Positions 9,103 through 19,293 are shown, counted from the first letter of the stretch. The stretch is 64,000 bases of DNA from Hyphomonadaceae bacterium (GCA_019753105.1 JAIELJ010000002.1:1-64000), one strand, 5' to 3'. Notes: generated by a model not told the origin, from the sequence alone. Translations and numbers: made by a program.

Positions 9103-9444
9103 TCAGTCCTCTTCGTCGTCCGGGATGGACGGCGCATTGGGATCGACCGGGTGGGCTTGGTTATAGGTGCGCGCCACGCGCACCACATTCACCACGCCCG
9201 CTGCAAACCCGAGCATGAAACCAATCAGCACGCCCCACGGTGAGGTGGGTAGCAACTGATCGACCCCGTAGCCCAGAAGCCCGCCAACAATCACCGCCGC
9301 GCCGAACTCTCCGCCATAGCGGAGCGCCAGCGATGCCGGGCTCTGCGGGGGCGGGGCGTTCTGAGAGCCGTCCCCGCCACGTGCAGCGTCGATGCGACGG
9401 CGCAGGTTGGAGAGGTCGTCCTCGGGCGGTTTTCTGTCAGCCAT
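9103..9444 (-). CDS. atpI: AtpI, accessory protein of F0
   Basis: 113 aa from the ATG at 9444. A polar N-terminus is followed by two membrane helices (FGAAVIVGGLLGYGVDQLL and WGVLIGFMLGFAAGVVNVV) and an acidic tail ending PDDEED. AtpI-family proteins help assemble the c ring and may handle Mg2+. An in-frame start 17 codons upstream exists but adds a Cys/Arg-rich stretch not typical of the family. First gene of the F0 operon. Confidence 0.88.
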   Translation of the reverse strand: MADRKPPEDDLSNLRRRIDAARGGDGSQNAPPPQSPASLALRYGGEFGAAVIVGGLLGYGVDQLLPTSPWGVLIGFMLGFAAGVVNVVRVARTYNQAHPVDPNAPSIPDDEED

Positions 9445-9503
9445 AGAACGGTCGATGCACGAACGCGGGCGACTCTTACAAGCCCCCCGTTTCACGCGCG
9501 CGG

Positions 9504-9531
9504 AAACTAGCAGGGAAGCCTAGGGGGTCAA
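9504..9531 (-). promoter_or_regulatory. Candidate sigma-70 promoter of the F0 operon
   Basis: On the minus strand TTGACC (9531-9526) and TAGTTT (9509-9504) are separated by 16 bases, about 60 bases upstream of the atpI start. It lies in the 195-bp gap between smc and atpI, which contains nothing else I can identify. Confidence 0.5.
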
Positions 9532-9639
9532 GGAACGCTGGATGCGACATTTGCTGCGTTTTGGGGCCTCGCAGAGCAGGTCTGCACGGATGCTGACATG
9601 CTTGGGAAAAAGCTGCTCCCGAAACGGTCTGAGGGAGGT

Positions 9640-12600
9640 CTATTCCGCCGCCAGCGCCTGGGCGCGTCCAAGATCGACGCTCACCAACTGGCTGACGCCT
9701 TGTTCCGGCATCGTCACGCCATAGAGCCTGTCCATACGCGACATGGTCACTGGGTTATGGGTGATGACGATGAAGCGCGTGCTGGTCAGCCGCTTCATCT
9801 CTTCCAGCATACGGCAGAAGCGATCGACGTTGGCGTCATCCAGCGGCGCGTCGACTTCGTCCAGCACACACAGGGGAGCGGGGTTGGCGAGGAAGACGGC
9901 GAAGATGAGGGCGGTAGCCGTCAACGCCTGCTCGCCGCCGGATAGCAGGTTCAAGTTCGTCAGCCGCTTGCCCGGCGGTTGCGCAAAGATTTCCAGGCCC
10001 GCTTCGAGCGGATCCTCACTCTCGGTCAGTTTCAGCGCCGCCTGGCCGCCTTCGAAAAGGGTGGCGAAGAGCTGGGCAAAGTGCGCGTCTACTTCTTCAA
10101 AGGCCCGCAGCAGGCGCGCGCGGCCCTCATTGTTGAGCTTGGTGATAGCGCTGCGCAGCTTAGCCACGCCCTGGGCGACGTCGTTCTTCTCCGTCGTCAG
10201 CGTCTCAATGCGCTCCTGTGTCTCTGCCAGCTCTTCCTGCGCGCGCAGGTTCACAGGCCCTGCCGCATCGCGTTCGGACTTGAGGCGCTCCAGCCGGCGC
10301 TCCACTTCGCTGATCGGAGCCGAGCCAAGCGCGCTCGAGAGCAAGCCGCCCGCGGCTTCCGCCAACTCTTCCGGCGCCTTGCCCGTCTGTTCGCGCGCCT
10401 GCGTGGCGACATCCTCAACCCGCGCACCCGCGGCGCTTGCGTGCGCCTCGGCGCCAGCGCGGCGCTCGCGCGCAGCCGCATGTGCTTGTTCTAGCGAGCG
10501 CGCCAGTTCCGACGCTAGGCGCGCTGCCATTTCGCCTTCGGCCACGCGATCGCTCGCTTCCATGCGGCGCTGCTCGGCGCTGCCGGCCTCTTCCATCAAG
10601 CTTTCGAGTTTCGAGCGCGCTTGCTCAGGTGCTGCCTTCGCCGCGTCGCGGCGTTCCTCGATCGCGTCCAGTTCGCGCGACAGCGCCTCAAGCCGCACCT
10701 TCGCAGCGCTGATCCGCGTACGCCATTGCGCGCTCTCGGTCTCAACCACTTTGCGCCGCGCATCGCGTTGCGCTTTGTCGCGCACCAGCGATTGCGCAGC
10801 GGCCGCAGCCTCCGCCGCCGCTGCACGCGCGGCTTCAACGACGGCGCGGGCTGCGTTCAAATCTTCGGCGCTGGCAGCGGGGGCGCTTTCGGTCACTTCA
10901 CCCGCAGCGCTGACTGCCGCGCGCGCATCTGCCACCTCAGCATCGAGCGTTTGTGCTTGAGTGTCGAGATCGACGCGGCGCTCGGCCAAACGAGCGATCT
11001 CCGCTTCAAGACGCTCGGCGTCCCGGGCCGCGACCGTCTCCGCTTGCGCTGCCTTCGGTGCGTCAGCACGTAACGCGCGCGCCTTAGCATCGAGCGCTTG
11101 CCGCTCTGCCTTCGCAGCCTCCCAAGCTTGTTTCGCGGCTTGGAGTTTTTCCTCCGCCGCTTTCAGCTCCGCCCGCGCGGCAGCAAGCCGGTTCTTGTGC
11201 TCAAGCCGCGCCGCGGCCGGTTGCGGCGCCTCTGCTGTGCGCACGAAGCCGTCCCAACGCCACAGATCGCCTTGCTTCGAAACCAGACGCGCTCCCGGCG
11301 GCAATTGCTTCGCCAACGCCGCGCCATCCTTCGCATCGACAATGCCGATCAGCGCCAAACGCGCCTCTAGCGCGCCTGGAGCTTTGACGAACTGGGCCAA
11401 TGGCTTTGCGCTGCCGGGTAGGGGGACAGACGGCGCTTTCGCGCCACTCCAACGCGCTGGCGCCTCGGCGTTGATCGACGCATCGAGATCATCGCCGAGC
11501 GCCGCCGCCAATGCGCGCTCATAGCCAGGCTCGACATCCATCGCCGCCATCACGGGCGGAAACTTCTCGTTCTCCGGCGGCGTCAGCTTCGCCAACGCTT
11601 TCACTTCGGCATCGAGCGCATTGAAAGCGCTTTCAGCCGCGCGATAGGGCGCGAAGGCCGCATCAACCGCGGTTTCCGCACCTTTCAGCGCGGTCTCGGC
11701 CTCAGAGAGTTCAGCACGCAGCTTCGCGTTTGCCTCTGCTGCCTTTGCGGCTTCCGCCTTTGCCGCGCCAACGCGCGCCTCGACATCACCCGAAGCCGGC
11801 AGCGCCTTCACTTGAGCGTCCAGCGCGCGCTTGCGTTCTTCCACGCGCGCGAGCCGCGCACGTGCGGCATTCGCAGTATCCGTCAGCGCCTGCGCCCGCG
11901 CGCGTTGTGCTGCGACGCTTGCGGCGATGGCTTCAAGCTTAGCTTCCGCTTCAGCGCGCTGCTTCGCGGCGGCGTCGGAGGCCTCTTGTGCTGCTTTCAG
12001 CGCTGCTTCGGCCTTCGACGCATCGGCGGAGCCCAGCGCGCCGGCTTCCTCGCTCAACCGCGCCAACGCCGCTTCTGAATCTTGCACTAGCGCAGTCAGC
12101 CGCTCGGCTTCGTCGCGCGCGCGCTGCGCATCGGCATCGCAGCGTTCGATGGCGGCCTGCGTCTCGCCCAAGTCGCGTTCCAAACCAACGCGTACGCCCT
12201 CGAGGCGGCGCAGCACTGCAGCGGCGATCGCTTCTTCCTCACGCAGCGGCGTCAGTGCTTCACGCTTTTCGTCCGCCGCGCGTTCAGCGGCGCTGGCCTC
12301 GGTAGCTGCTTGAGCTGCCGCGCGTTCCGCTTCGCGCAACGCGCCTTGTGCTTCGGCCTGCCGCTCGCGTGCTTCCATCCAACGACGATGCAGCAACAGG
12401 GCTTCCGTCTCGCGCAAGGTCTGCGCCAAGCCGCGATAGCGCTCAGCCAATCGCGCTTGCTTCTTCAAGCTCGCAGCCTGTGACTCAATCTCGGCCAGAA
12501 CTTCATCGAGACGCGTGAGGTTCGTCTCTGCCGCTTTGAGCTTCAAATCGGCCTCGTGCCGACGGGCGTGCAATCCTGCGATGCCCGCTGCATCCTCAAG

Positions 12601-13089
12601 AATACGTCGCCGGTTCTGCGGCTTCGCACCGATCAGTTCGCTGATCTGGCCTTGTCGCACGAGAGCAGGCGAGTTCGCGCCGGTCGCCGCATCGGCAAAC
12701 AAAAGCTGCACGTCTTTCGCGCGCACCTCTTTGCCGTTGATGCGATAGATTGAGCCCAAGCCCCGCCGAATGCGGCGGGTGACTTCGAGCACGTCTTCCT
12801 TGTTGAACGGCGCCGGCGCGCGGCCCGCTGCGTCTTGCAGAACCAGCGTAACGTCGGCGTGCTCGCGCGATGGCCGCCCAGCGCTGCCCGCGAAAATCAC
12901 GTCATCCATGTCAGCGGCGCGCATGGACTTGGCGCTGGTCGCGCCCATCACCCAGCGCACGGCTTCGAGCAAGTTAGACTTGCCGCAGCCGTTCGGGCCG
13001 ACAACGCCCGTCAGGCCTTGTTCGATCGGTGCTTTCGCTGGATCGACGAAGCTCTTGAAGCCGTGGAGGCGCAGCTCGGTGATGTGCAC
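9640..13089 (-). CDS. smc: Chromosome segregation ATPase SMC
   Basis: 1149 aa. SMC is the core of bacterial condensin, with ScpA and ScpB. Walker A is GPNGCGKSN (residues 31-39). Two Ala/Glu/Arg-rich coiled coils (about 165-500 and 620-1000) flank a hinge at about 508-613. The ABC signature LSGGEQALTATALIFA (about 1048) and Walker B LCVLDEVDAPLDD complete the head. The length is typical. It is the last gene of the dciA-dsbA-like-smc run, only 21 bases after the lipoprotein gene, so it is probably expressed from further upstream. The coiled coils generate many long meaningless reading frames on the opposite strand. Confidence 0.97.
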   Translation of the reverse strand: MHITELRLHGFKSFVDPAKAPIEQGLTGVVGPNGCGKSNLLEAVRWVMGATSAKSMRAADMDDVIFAGSAGRPSREHADVTLVLQDAAGRAPAPFNKEDVLEVTRRIRRGLGSIYRINGKEVRAKDVQLLFADAATGANSPALVRQGQISELIGAKPQNRRRILEDAAGIAGLHARRHEADLKLKAAETNLTRLDEVLAEIESQAASLKKQARLAERYRGLAQTLRETEALLLHRRWMEARERQAEAQGALREAERAAAQAATEASAAERAADEKREALTPLREEEAIAAAVLRRLEGVRVGLERDLGETQAAIERCDADAQRARDEAERLTALVQDSEAALARLSEEAGALGSADASKAEAALKAAQEASDAAAKQRAEAEAKLEAIAASVAAQRARAQALTDTANAARARLARVEERKRALDAQVKALPASGDVEARVGAAKAEAAKAAEANAKLRAELSEAETALKGAETAVDAAFAPYRAAESAFNALDAEVKALAKLTPPENEKFPPVMAAMDVEPGYERALAAALGDDLDASINAEAPARWSGAKAPSVPLPGSAKPLAQFVKAPGALEARLALIGIVDAKDGAALAKQLPPGARLVSKQGDLWRWDGFVRTAEAPQPAAARLEHKNRLAAARAELKAAEEKLQAAKQAWEAAKAERQALDAKARALRADAPKAAQAETVAARDAERLEAEIARLAERRVDLDTQAQTLDAEVADARAAVSAAGEVTESAPAASAEDLNAARAVVEAARAAAAEAAAAAQSLVRDKAQRDARRKVVETESAQWRTRISAAKVRLEALSRELDAIEERRDAAKAAPEQARSKLESLMEEAGSAEQRRMEASDRVAEGEMAARLASELARSLEQAHAAARERRAGAEAHASAAGARVEDVATQAREQTGKAPEELAEAAGGLLSSALGSAPISEVERRLERLKSERDAAGPVNLRAQEELAETQERIETLTTEKNDVAQGVAKLRSAITKLNNEGRARLLRAFEEVDAHFAQLFATLFEGGQAALKLTESEDPLEAGLEIFAQPPGKRLTNLNLLSGGEQALTATALIFAVFLANPAPLCVLDEVDAPLDDANVDRFCRMLEEMKRLTSTRFIVITHNPVTMSRMDRLYGVTMPEQGVSQLVSVDLGRAQALAAE

Positions 13090-13110
13090 GTTCGCCGCGC
13101 GCCCCGTTGC

Positions 13111-13749
13111 TTAGCCGGCCAGCGCGGCGTCGATGGCCTGCGAGATCGCTTCGTAGGTCGGTGCGCCCTCGTGCTTCACGCCATTGATGATGAAGGTCGG
13201 CGTGCCGGTGACGTTGAATTGTTGTGCGGTCTCGCCGTTTGCGCGGATGCGCTCCGCGGCGCCGTCTGTGTCGGCGATGCACTGCAGCACTTGCTCTTCA
13301 GTGAGGCCGGCCGCGCCGCCGATCTCGATGAATTTGCGGCGGATGCCATCCATCGAGCCAGTTGCGAAGATCGCGGTTTGCTGACGGAAGAGCTCGCCGA
13401 CGCGCGCGTAGTATTGCTCCGGCGAAGCGCCGCCGCAGCGTGCGAGCTGAAAGCCAGCGACCGCAACAGCAGCGGGCGCCGTTGGGAATTCGCGCAGGAT
13501 GAAGCGAATGCGGCCAGTATCGATGTAATTGGTCTTGAGCTGATCCCAGGCTTCCTCGTGGAACGCTGCGCAGTGTGAGCAGGTGGTTGAGGCGTACTCG
13601 ATCAGGGTGACTGAAGCGTCGGCATTGCCGAGCACCATGTCATCCTCAGTGACGCCAGCGCCGCCACCGCCGCCGTTACAGCCCGCAAGGCCGACGAGAC
13701 CAAGCGCGCTCGCGCCCAAGAGCAATTGACGACGACCGACAGCGAACAT
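13111..13749 (-). CDS. DsbA/thioredoxin-fold lipoprotein, periplasmic thiol oxidoreductase
   Basis: 212 aa from the ATG at 13749, which has a strong ribosome site (GGAGG, 6 bases away). The N-terminus (GRRQLLLGASALGLVGLAGC) is a lipoprotein signal with its lipobox Cys at C24, then a glycine linker. The redox site is C57-S-H-C60 in TTCSHCAAFH, and a cis-proline loop is visible at VTGTPTFIING. Such proteins of the DsbA_2/thioredoxin_4 group oxidise or isomerise disulfides. The dciA-dsbA-smc order is common in alphaproteobacteria; no functional link to SMC follows from it. Confidence 0.9.
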   Translation of the reverse strand: MFAVGRRQLLLGASALGLVGLAGCNGGGGGAGVTEDDMVLGNADASVTLIEYASTTCSHCAAFHEEAWDQLKTNYIDTGRIRFILREFPTAPAAVAVAGFQLARCGGASPEQYYARVGELFRQQTAIFATGSMDGIRRKFIEIGGAAGLTEEQVLQCIADTDGAAERIRANGETAQQFNVTGTPTFIINGVKHEGAPTYEAISQAIDAALAG

Positions 13750-13805
13750 GCAAAACCTCCAGATGTGGCCGGGAGGCATAGTGTTTTTTGGCGAGGCTGG
13801 AAACC

Positions 13806-14345
13806 TCAGCCCTGCTTCACCGCGCGCCCAAGCCGCATCAGCGCCGATTTCAGGCCAGGGTCGCCGACCGGGTCAAGCGTCCGCGCCAAAGCGGCTTCCT
13901 CGACCGCTGAAAGCGGCGTGCGGAGAGGGCGGACGTTCCCTTTGGGCTTGGCCGGGGCGGCGGTCCGTTGCTCGATTTTGACGGATTTGACCTTCGCGCC
14001 GGCCACTTTGAGCCGCTCGATCAGGAGCGGGGCCTGCTGCTGCAGAAACGGGGCGAGCGCGCCCGGGACCTTTAGGGTCAGGACGCCGCCGACAAGTTTG
14101 TCCGGGGCGGCCCGCGCAAAGCTATCGCCAGCGACTTCGGCCCAGCGGCGCTTCAATTCGTTGATCCCCATGCCTTCGTCCTTCAGGAAGGGCTTCAGCA
14201 CGGCTGTGACGCTCTTGCCGGCCTTGGGGGGCGGGGCGATCGGGGCCTTGCCACGGCGGGCCGACAGCGCCTGCGCGGCGCGGGTTTCCGCCTTAGGATC
14301 GGCGGCCGGCGCATAGGCCGGGCGGAAGCGTTCACGCAAAGACAT
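13806..14345 (-). CDS. dciA: DciA-type (DUF721) replicative helicase loader
   Basis: 179 aa. DciA recruits the DnaB helicase in bacteria that lack DnaC or DnaI. The DUF721 domain, with a KH-like fold, covers about residues 50-140 (GINELKRRWAEVAGDSFARA, GVLTLKVPGALAPFLQQQ). The N-terminal 50 residues and the C-terminus are basic and disordered-looking. An upstream in-frame start (14483) would run the protein through the DnaA-box region and adds non-conserved sequence, so I chose the ATG at 14345. Divergent from mutY. Confidence 0.9.
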   Translation of the reverse strand: MSLRERFRPAYAPAADPKAETRAAQALSARRGKAPIAPPPKAGKSVTAVLKPFLKDEGMGINELKRRWAEVAGDSFARAAPDKLVGGVLTLKVPGALAPFLQQQAPLLIERLKVAGAKVKSVKIEQRTAAPAKPKGNVRPLRTPLSAVEEAALARTLDPVGDPGLKSALMRLGRAVKQG

Positions 14346-14395
14346 GGGACCCCAGAGCGAATCGTAAATTCGTGAAAGAAGGGTAAAGACAGCCC

Positions 14396-15451
14396 ATGCC
14401 CGCGCTCGCACGATCACCCCGGCCCTCTGTGGATAAGTTATCCACGACTCGGGATAAGTCTCGGGAAAAGCTCCGGAAATCATTGCTCTCCTGGTACGAT
14501 CGGTCTGGTCGGGAGCTGCCTTGGCGGGTTCGCGGCAGACGTGCCGATCCTTACCGGGTCTGGCTTTCCGAGATCATGCTGCAGCAAACGACGGTCGCCG
14601 CTGTCGCCCCGTACTTTGCGCGATTCATCGAGCGTTGGCCGGATGTGGCGGCGCTGGCGGCAGCGCCACGCGAGGACGTGCTCAGCGCCTGGGCCGGCCT
14701 CGGCTACTATTCCCGCGCCCGCAATCTCCACGCCGCGGCGCAGAAGCTGGCGGCGGATGGCTTCCCAGAAACAGAGGAGGGTTGGCGCAAGCTCCCCGGT
14801 GTCGGCGCCTACACCGCCGCTGCCATCGCCGCGATCGCTTACGAGCTTCCCGCCAATGTGGTCGACGGCAATGTCGAGCGCGTGATGGCGCGGCTCCGGG
14901 CCGTCGAGACCGCGTTGCCTGAGGCCAAACCCGAACTGAAAGCGCTGGCCGGCGAACTCGTCACCGCCGATCGCCCTGGTGATTGGGCGCAGGCGCTGAT
15001 GGATCTCGGCGCCACCGTCTGCACCCCGAAATCGCCAAAGTGCGACCTCTGCCCCTGGCGCTCAGCCTGCGCCGCGTTCGCCACCGGAGCGCCGGAAACC
15101 TACCCACGCCGCGCCGCCAAGGCCGAGCGACCGCAACGATACGGCGCAGCCTTCCGCATCCAACGCGACGGCCAATTGTGGCTCGTGCGCCGTCCTGACA
15201 AGGGCCTGCTCGGCGGCATGGCCGCGCTGCCGACGACAGAGTGGCGCGAGAAAAAGTGGACGCGCGCCGAAGCGTTGAAGCACGCACCGGCGGAGGGCGC
15301 GTGGAAGAAGATCGGCGTGGTGACGCACGTCTTCACGCACTTTGCGCTGACGCTCGATGTTTACGCGCTCGATGCGGACGCAAGCGGCGATGGCTGGTGG
15401 GCGGACGAAACTGCTCTGCCAACCGTGTTTAAGAAGGCCGCGAAGCTATGA
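14396..15451 (+). CDS. mutY: Adenine DNA glycosylase
   Basis: Up to 351 aa. MutY removes adenine mispaired with 8-oxoguanine. The catalytic Glu is in LSEIMLQQTTV, the helix-hairpin-helix in LPGVGAYTAAAIAA, and the catalytic Asp in NVVDGNVERV. The four Fe-S ligands follow the pattern C-x6-C-x2-C-x5-C (CTPKSPKCDLCPWRSAC). A C-terminal Nudix-like domain (about 235-350) recognises 8-oxoG. The start is uncertain: the ATG at 14396 has a weak ribosome site, and a GTG at 14429 would fit family length and would place the DnaA boxes on the start codon. Confidence 0.95.
   Translation: MPALARSPRPSVDKLSTTRDKSREKLRKSLLSWYDRSGRELPWRVRGRRADPYRVWLSEIMLQQTTVAAVAPYFARFIERWPDVAALAAAPREDVLSAWAGLGYYSRARNLHAAAQKLAADGFPETEEGWRKLPGVGAYTAAAIAAIAYELPANVVDGNVERVMARLRAVETALPEAKPELKALAGELVTADRPGDWAQALMDLGATVCTPKSPKCDLCPWRSACAAFATGAPETYPRRAAKAERPQRYGAAFRIQRDGQLWLVRRPDKGLLGGMAALPTTEWREKKWTRAEALKHAPAEGAWKKIGVVTHVFTHFALTLDVYALDADASGDGWWADETALPTVFKKAAKL
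14428..14446. promoter_or_regulatory. Palindromic pair of DnaA boxes in the dciA/mutY region
   Basis: TGTGGATAA (14428-14436, a perfect DnaA box on the minus strand) and TTATCCACG (14438-14446, one base from consensus on the plus strand) are separated by one base and face each other. They lie 83-101 bases upstream of the dciA start and over the 5' end of mutY. GANTC sites flank them at 14359-14363 and 14446-14450. This suggests DnaA binding and control tied to replication. Confidence 0.65.
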
Positions 15452-15452
15452 A

Positions 15453-15495
15453 CAAGCGAAGGACGCGAGGGGGAGCTGCCTCGCGTCCTTGCTTG
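15453..15495. terminator. Strong bidirectional terminator-like hairpin
   Basis: A perfect 12-bp stem, AAGGACGCGAGG / CCTCGCGTCCTT, with an 8-base loop, extended by CAAGC/GCTTG after a one-base bulge. It starts two bases after the mutY stop and lies just downstream of a small minus-strand gene, so it can serve both. T-runs are weak on both sides. Confidence 0.7.
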
Positions 15496-15516
15496 GTTGG
15501 ATCGCAGCGTATGGCT

Positions 15517-15621
15517 CTACGCGACGATCAGAGCGGCCTTCAAAGTGGCGAACGCGACAGGAAGGAAAAACGCGGTCGCGAAAACCAGGCTGTAGAACTT
15601 AGCGTTGAATGCGGAGGTCAT
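15517..15621 (-). CDS. 34-aa single-pass membrane protein
   Basis: A short frame from the ATG at 15621 to TAG at 15517 encodes 34 residues: a short polar start (MTSAFNAKFYS), one hydrophobic stretch (LVFATAFFLPVAFATL), then KAALIVA. Codons match local usage (GCG, GTC, GCC, TTC at wobble positions). AAGGGA lies about 10 bases upstream as a possible ribosome site, and a TTAACC half-site lies about 45 bases before the start. The strong hairpin at 15453-15495 follows. I recognise no family. The membrane-like composition and signals on both sides support a real gene. Confidence 0.55.
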   Translation of the reverse strand: MTSAFNAKFYSLVFATAFFLPVAFATLKAALIVA

Positions 15622-15737
15622 TGGCGTCGGCGTCCCTTGTTCGATGGGAAGAAGGTAGCGACGGTTAACGCTGGGCGCTGTGACGGCGGGCACGGGGAGT
15701 ACATTGCCCCCGCGAATAGCGCAGATAGTCTCTGCGC

Positions 15738-15941
15738 GTGCTGCTTTATCTGATCCCGCTCGCGATCGTGACGGTCTGGCCGAGTTGGCGGCTTCTTGCC
15801 GGTCTCATCTCGATTTTGCTTGTGCTCACGGCGTTCCAGTCAGCGCCTTTTGAACAGCCCTTGGCGCTCGCCTTCACCGGCCCGTTGGTGGTGCTGCTCA
15901 GAAGGTGGGAACTTCGATTGCGGGCGAATCGGCCACGCTAG
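15738..15941 (+). CDS. Small two-helix membrane protein, unknown
   Basis: 67 aa from a GTG at 15738. Two hydrophobic segments (LLYLIPLAIVTVWPSW plus LLAGLISILLVLTAF, and LALAFTGPLVVLL) are followed by an Arg-rich cytoplasmic tail (RRWELRLRANRPR), which fits a small inner-membrane protein. There is no clear ribosome site. It ends three bases before the convergent Crp/Fnr gene. The gap at 15622-15737 holds no other gene I can support. Confidence 0.5.
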   Translation: MLLYLIPLAIVTVWPSWRLLAGLISILLVLTAFQSAPFEQPLALAFTGPLVVLLRRWELRLRANRPR

Positions 15942-15944
15942 ACA

Positions 15945-16634
15945 TCAGCCCGCCCGCGATTCCTGGATCAGTGCTTTCAGCTTATCGCGCGCGACGAGCT
16001 TGATGCCCGCGCGGCCCATGCTGATCCAGCCTTCATCGACCCATTCGTGCAGCTTGCGATTCACCTTCTCGCGGCTGGCGCCGATGCGGCGTGCGAGTTC
16101 GGTTTGTGTGAGCGTGACGCTTGTGCTGTCGCCGGCTTCTTCGATTAGGCGCAAGGCTAAGCGTCCGCCGAGATCGAGCGTGTGTGCATCTTCGAGCGCT
16201 GAGTCCGCGTGGCGCAGACGGCGGCTCATTTCTGCGATCAGCTTTAAAAGCGCTTTCGGTTCGCTTTCGAGTGCGGCGATGGCTTGGTCGCGGTGGATGC
16301 GCAGGAAGCGCGATTTGCGGATGGCGCAGATGTCGGCCGAACGCGTGCCGCCGTCGAGCACCGCCATTTCGCCGATCAGCGCCGGCGGCTTCAGCGACGC
16401 CATGCGCACGTCCTTGCCGGCCTCCGTCGAGACGCGCACTTCGACTTCGCCTTCGAGCAGAACGTAGAGCGCATCGCCCTTATCGCCCTTGGCGAAGAGG
16501 AGCTTGCCGGAGTCTACCGTGCAAGGCTGGCCCTGTTTGGCGAGCCGCTTCAGCGTCGCCTCCGAAAGCGCAGCCATAAGCTCCGCCTTCGCCAGCGCCG
16601 CCTCGACACTGCTGAGATCGATTTTGTCCGCCAT
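15945..16634 (-). CDS. Crp/Fnr family transcriptional regulator
   Basis: 229 aa. Residues about 10-130 form the cyclic-nucleotide-binding beta-roll (LFAKGDKGDALYVLLEGEVEV, PPALIGEMAVLDGGTRSADI), and about 150-215 the winged helix (LTQTELARRIGASREKVNRKLHEW). The phosphate-cassette pattern GEMAVLDGGTRSA resembles CRP's GE-x-ALxxxxxRAA, so a cyclic nucleotide may bind. There is no N-terminal cysteine cluster, so it is not an oxygen-sensing FNR. Its targets cannot be read from here. Confidence 0.9.
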   Translation of the reverse strand: MADKIDLSSVEAALAKAELMAALSEATLKRLAKQGQPCTVDSGKLLFAKGDKGDALYVLLEGEVEVRVSTEAGKDVRMASLKPPALIGEMAVLDGGTRSADICAIRKSRFLRIHRDQAIAALESEPKALLKLIAEMSRRLRHADSALEDAHTLDLGGRLALRLIEEAGDSTSVTLTQTELARRIGASREKVNRKLHEWVDEGWISMGRAGIKLVARDKLKALIQESRAG

Positions 16635-16686
16635 TGCGGGGCGGACAATTGCCTTGCGGCGCCGTCACGTCAACGGATTGCGCGTG

Positions 16687-17838
<1,152 letters not shown>

Positions 17839-17846
<8 letters not shown>

Positions 17847-18606
17847 CTTTTCCGCTGTTAAATCTCAACCGGCTCGCCAGCGACCAGAGATAGACGATGA
17901 AGAAGAAGTACATGAAGCACTCTTCCATCTCGCTGGCGCGGCCGATGAAGGCCTCCAGGCGGTAGCCATTGGTCCAGGCTTCGACGCCTACATCGACGAG
18001 CAGCTTGTCCAGCCCCTTGGGCGCGCCCGAGAGAAACGCGAAGATCACCGGCGGCAAACAGACAATCGTCGGCGCCCACCACCATGGCTTGTCGATCAGC
18101 CCGCGGCCATTGCGGAAGAGCTTCACCAACGGATGCGCAATGCCGCCAACAACCATGCCGAGATAAAGCAGATTACGCGGCAGTTGATCGAACAGGGCCG
18201 AGGTGTTGTGGATGTTGGTCTCGAACTGGTCGTTATTCTCCGCAAACCAGCCGCTCGCCACCCAGCGAAAATAGTGCTGACCCCAACTCGTCTCTTCGCC
18301 AAGAAGATAGAGCACGCCGATAAATACAACGCCCAGCCAGACGCGCAGCCAAAGCTCCTTGGCGCGCGCGCACATCACGCCCGCCATCACCAAAGCGATC
18401 GCAAGGAAGACATTCTGCGTGCTTTCCGCGAGCCCGAACTCCCAGTTCGGATCGCCTGTGCCCGGCAACCTGGCTTGCCCGACCCATAACGCCTCATGCG
18501 GCAGCAAGGTCGCTGCGCCGATAAAGATCGCGTAGAGCGCCAGGCACATGAGCCAGACATTGCGGGCGGAGATGTCGCCCGCGTCGGCGTTCGGTGTCGT
18601 TGTCAT
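17839..18606 (-). CDS. Multi-pass membrane protein with GEETSWGQ motif, unknown function
   Basis: 255 aa with about six or seven membrane helices (VWLMCLALYAIFIGAATLL, NVFLAIALVMAGVMCA, LWLRVWLGVVFIGVLYLL and others). The conserved-looking polar block LGEETSWGQHYF (about residues 102-113), followed by FETNIHN (about 128-134), recurs in a family of uncharacterised membrane proteins I cannot name with certainty; acidic E, W, Q and H/N could form a membrane-embedded site. The gene lies between rnhB and ccrM on the same strand, and its last codons contain part of the ccrM promoter. Confidence 0.8.
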
Positions 18607-18652
18607 GGCGGCAAACTAGAAGCGTGCAGGGCGGGCGTAAACCGCGCCTCGC

Positions 18653-19225
18653 TTACCCGGCGAGCTTCAGCTCCATTGCCAGCTGCACCGGCTTGAAGCT
18701 GCGCCGATGGATCGCGCAGGGGCCAAGCGATTTCAGCGCCGCCTGGTGCTCCGGCGTGCCGTAGCCTTTGTGTTTGGAAAAGCCGTAGCCCGGGTGCTCA
18801 GAGCAGAGCGCCGTCATCATCCGATCGCGCTCGACTTTCGCGATGATCGACGCCGCCGAGATCAGCGGCAGATAGGCATCGCCATCGACAACGCACTCAA
18901 CCGCGCACGGCAGGTCAGGCGCCATGTTGCCATCGATCAACGCCGCAACGGGTCGCACGGAAAGCGCTTCAAACGCGCGTTTCATCGCAAGATGCGAAGC
19001 GCGCAAGATGTTGATCGTGTCGATCTCTTCAACGCTGGCGACGCCGACGCCGACGATCCCGCATGCGCGGATCGCTTCGTAAAGTGCGTCGCGCGCTTCG
19101 GCGCTTAATTGCTTGGAATCGTCCAGTCCCTTCGGGCGGCCCTTGGCCGGCAGGATCACGGCCGCCGCCACCACTGGCCCGGCCAGGGGCCCGCGCCCCG
19201 CCTCGTCGATCCCACAAATCGCCAT
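18653..19225 (-). CDS. rnhB: Ribonuclease HII
   Basis: 190 aa from the ATG at 19225. It cuts RNA in RNA-DNA hybrids, including single ribonucleotides in DNA. The catalytic carboxylates are visible: D and E in [15 protein letters not shown] and D in [10 protein letters not shown], with the [19 protein letters not shown] block following. The start 12 codons upstream (19261) lacks family support. rnhB near ccrM is a frequent arrangement in Caulobacter relatives. Confidence 0.95.
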   Translation of the reverse strand: MAICGIDEAGRGPLAGPVVAAAVILPAKGRPKGLDDSKQLSAEARDALYEAIRACGIVGVGVASVEEIDTINILRASHLAMKRAFEALSVRPVAALIDGNMAPDLPCAVECVVDGDAYLPLISAASIIAKVERDRMMTALCSEHPGYGFSKHKGYGTPEHQAALKSLGPCAIHRRSFKPVQLAMELKLAG

Positions 19226-19293
19226 GAGCGGAAGATGGCCGGGATTCCGGGGCGGGAGCAAAGCAAGCAGAACTGGCTATTTGTCGTGGACGC

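Noticed and set aside
9743-10960. 405-aa plus-strand frame opposite smc
   Set aside because: Serine/alanine/arginine-rich complement of the SMC coiled coil; no ribosome site or domain.
15448-15753. 101-aa plus-strand frame after mutY
   Set aside because: Starts inside the mutY terminator hairpin, is Arg/Gly-rich, and lies opposite the better-supported 34-aa gene.
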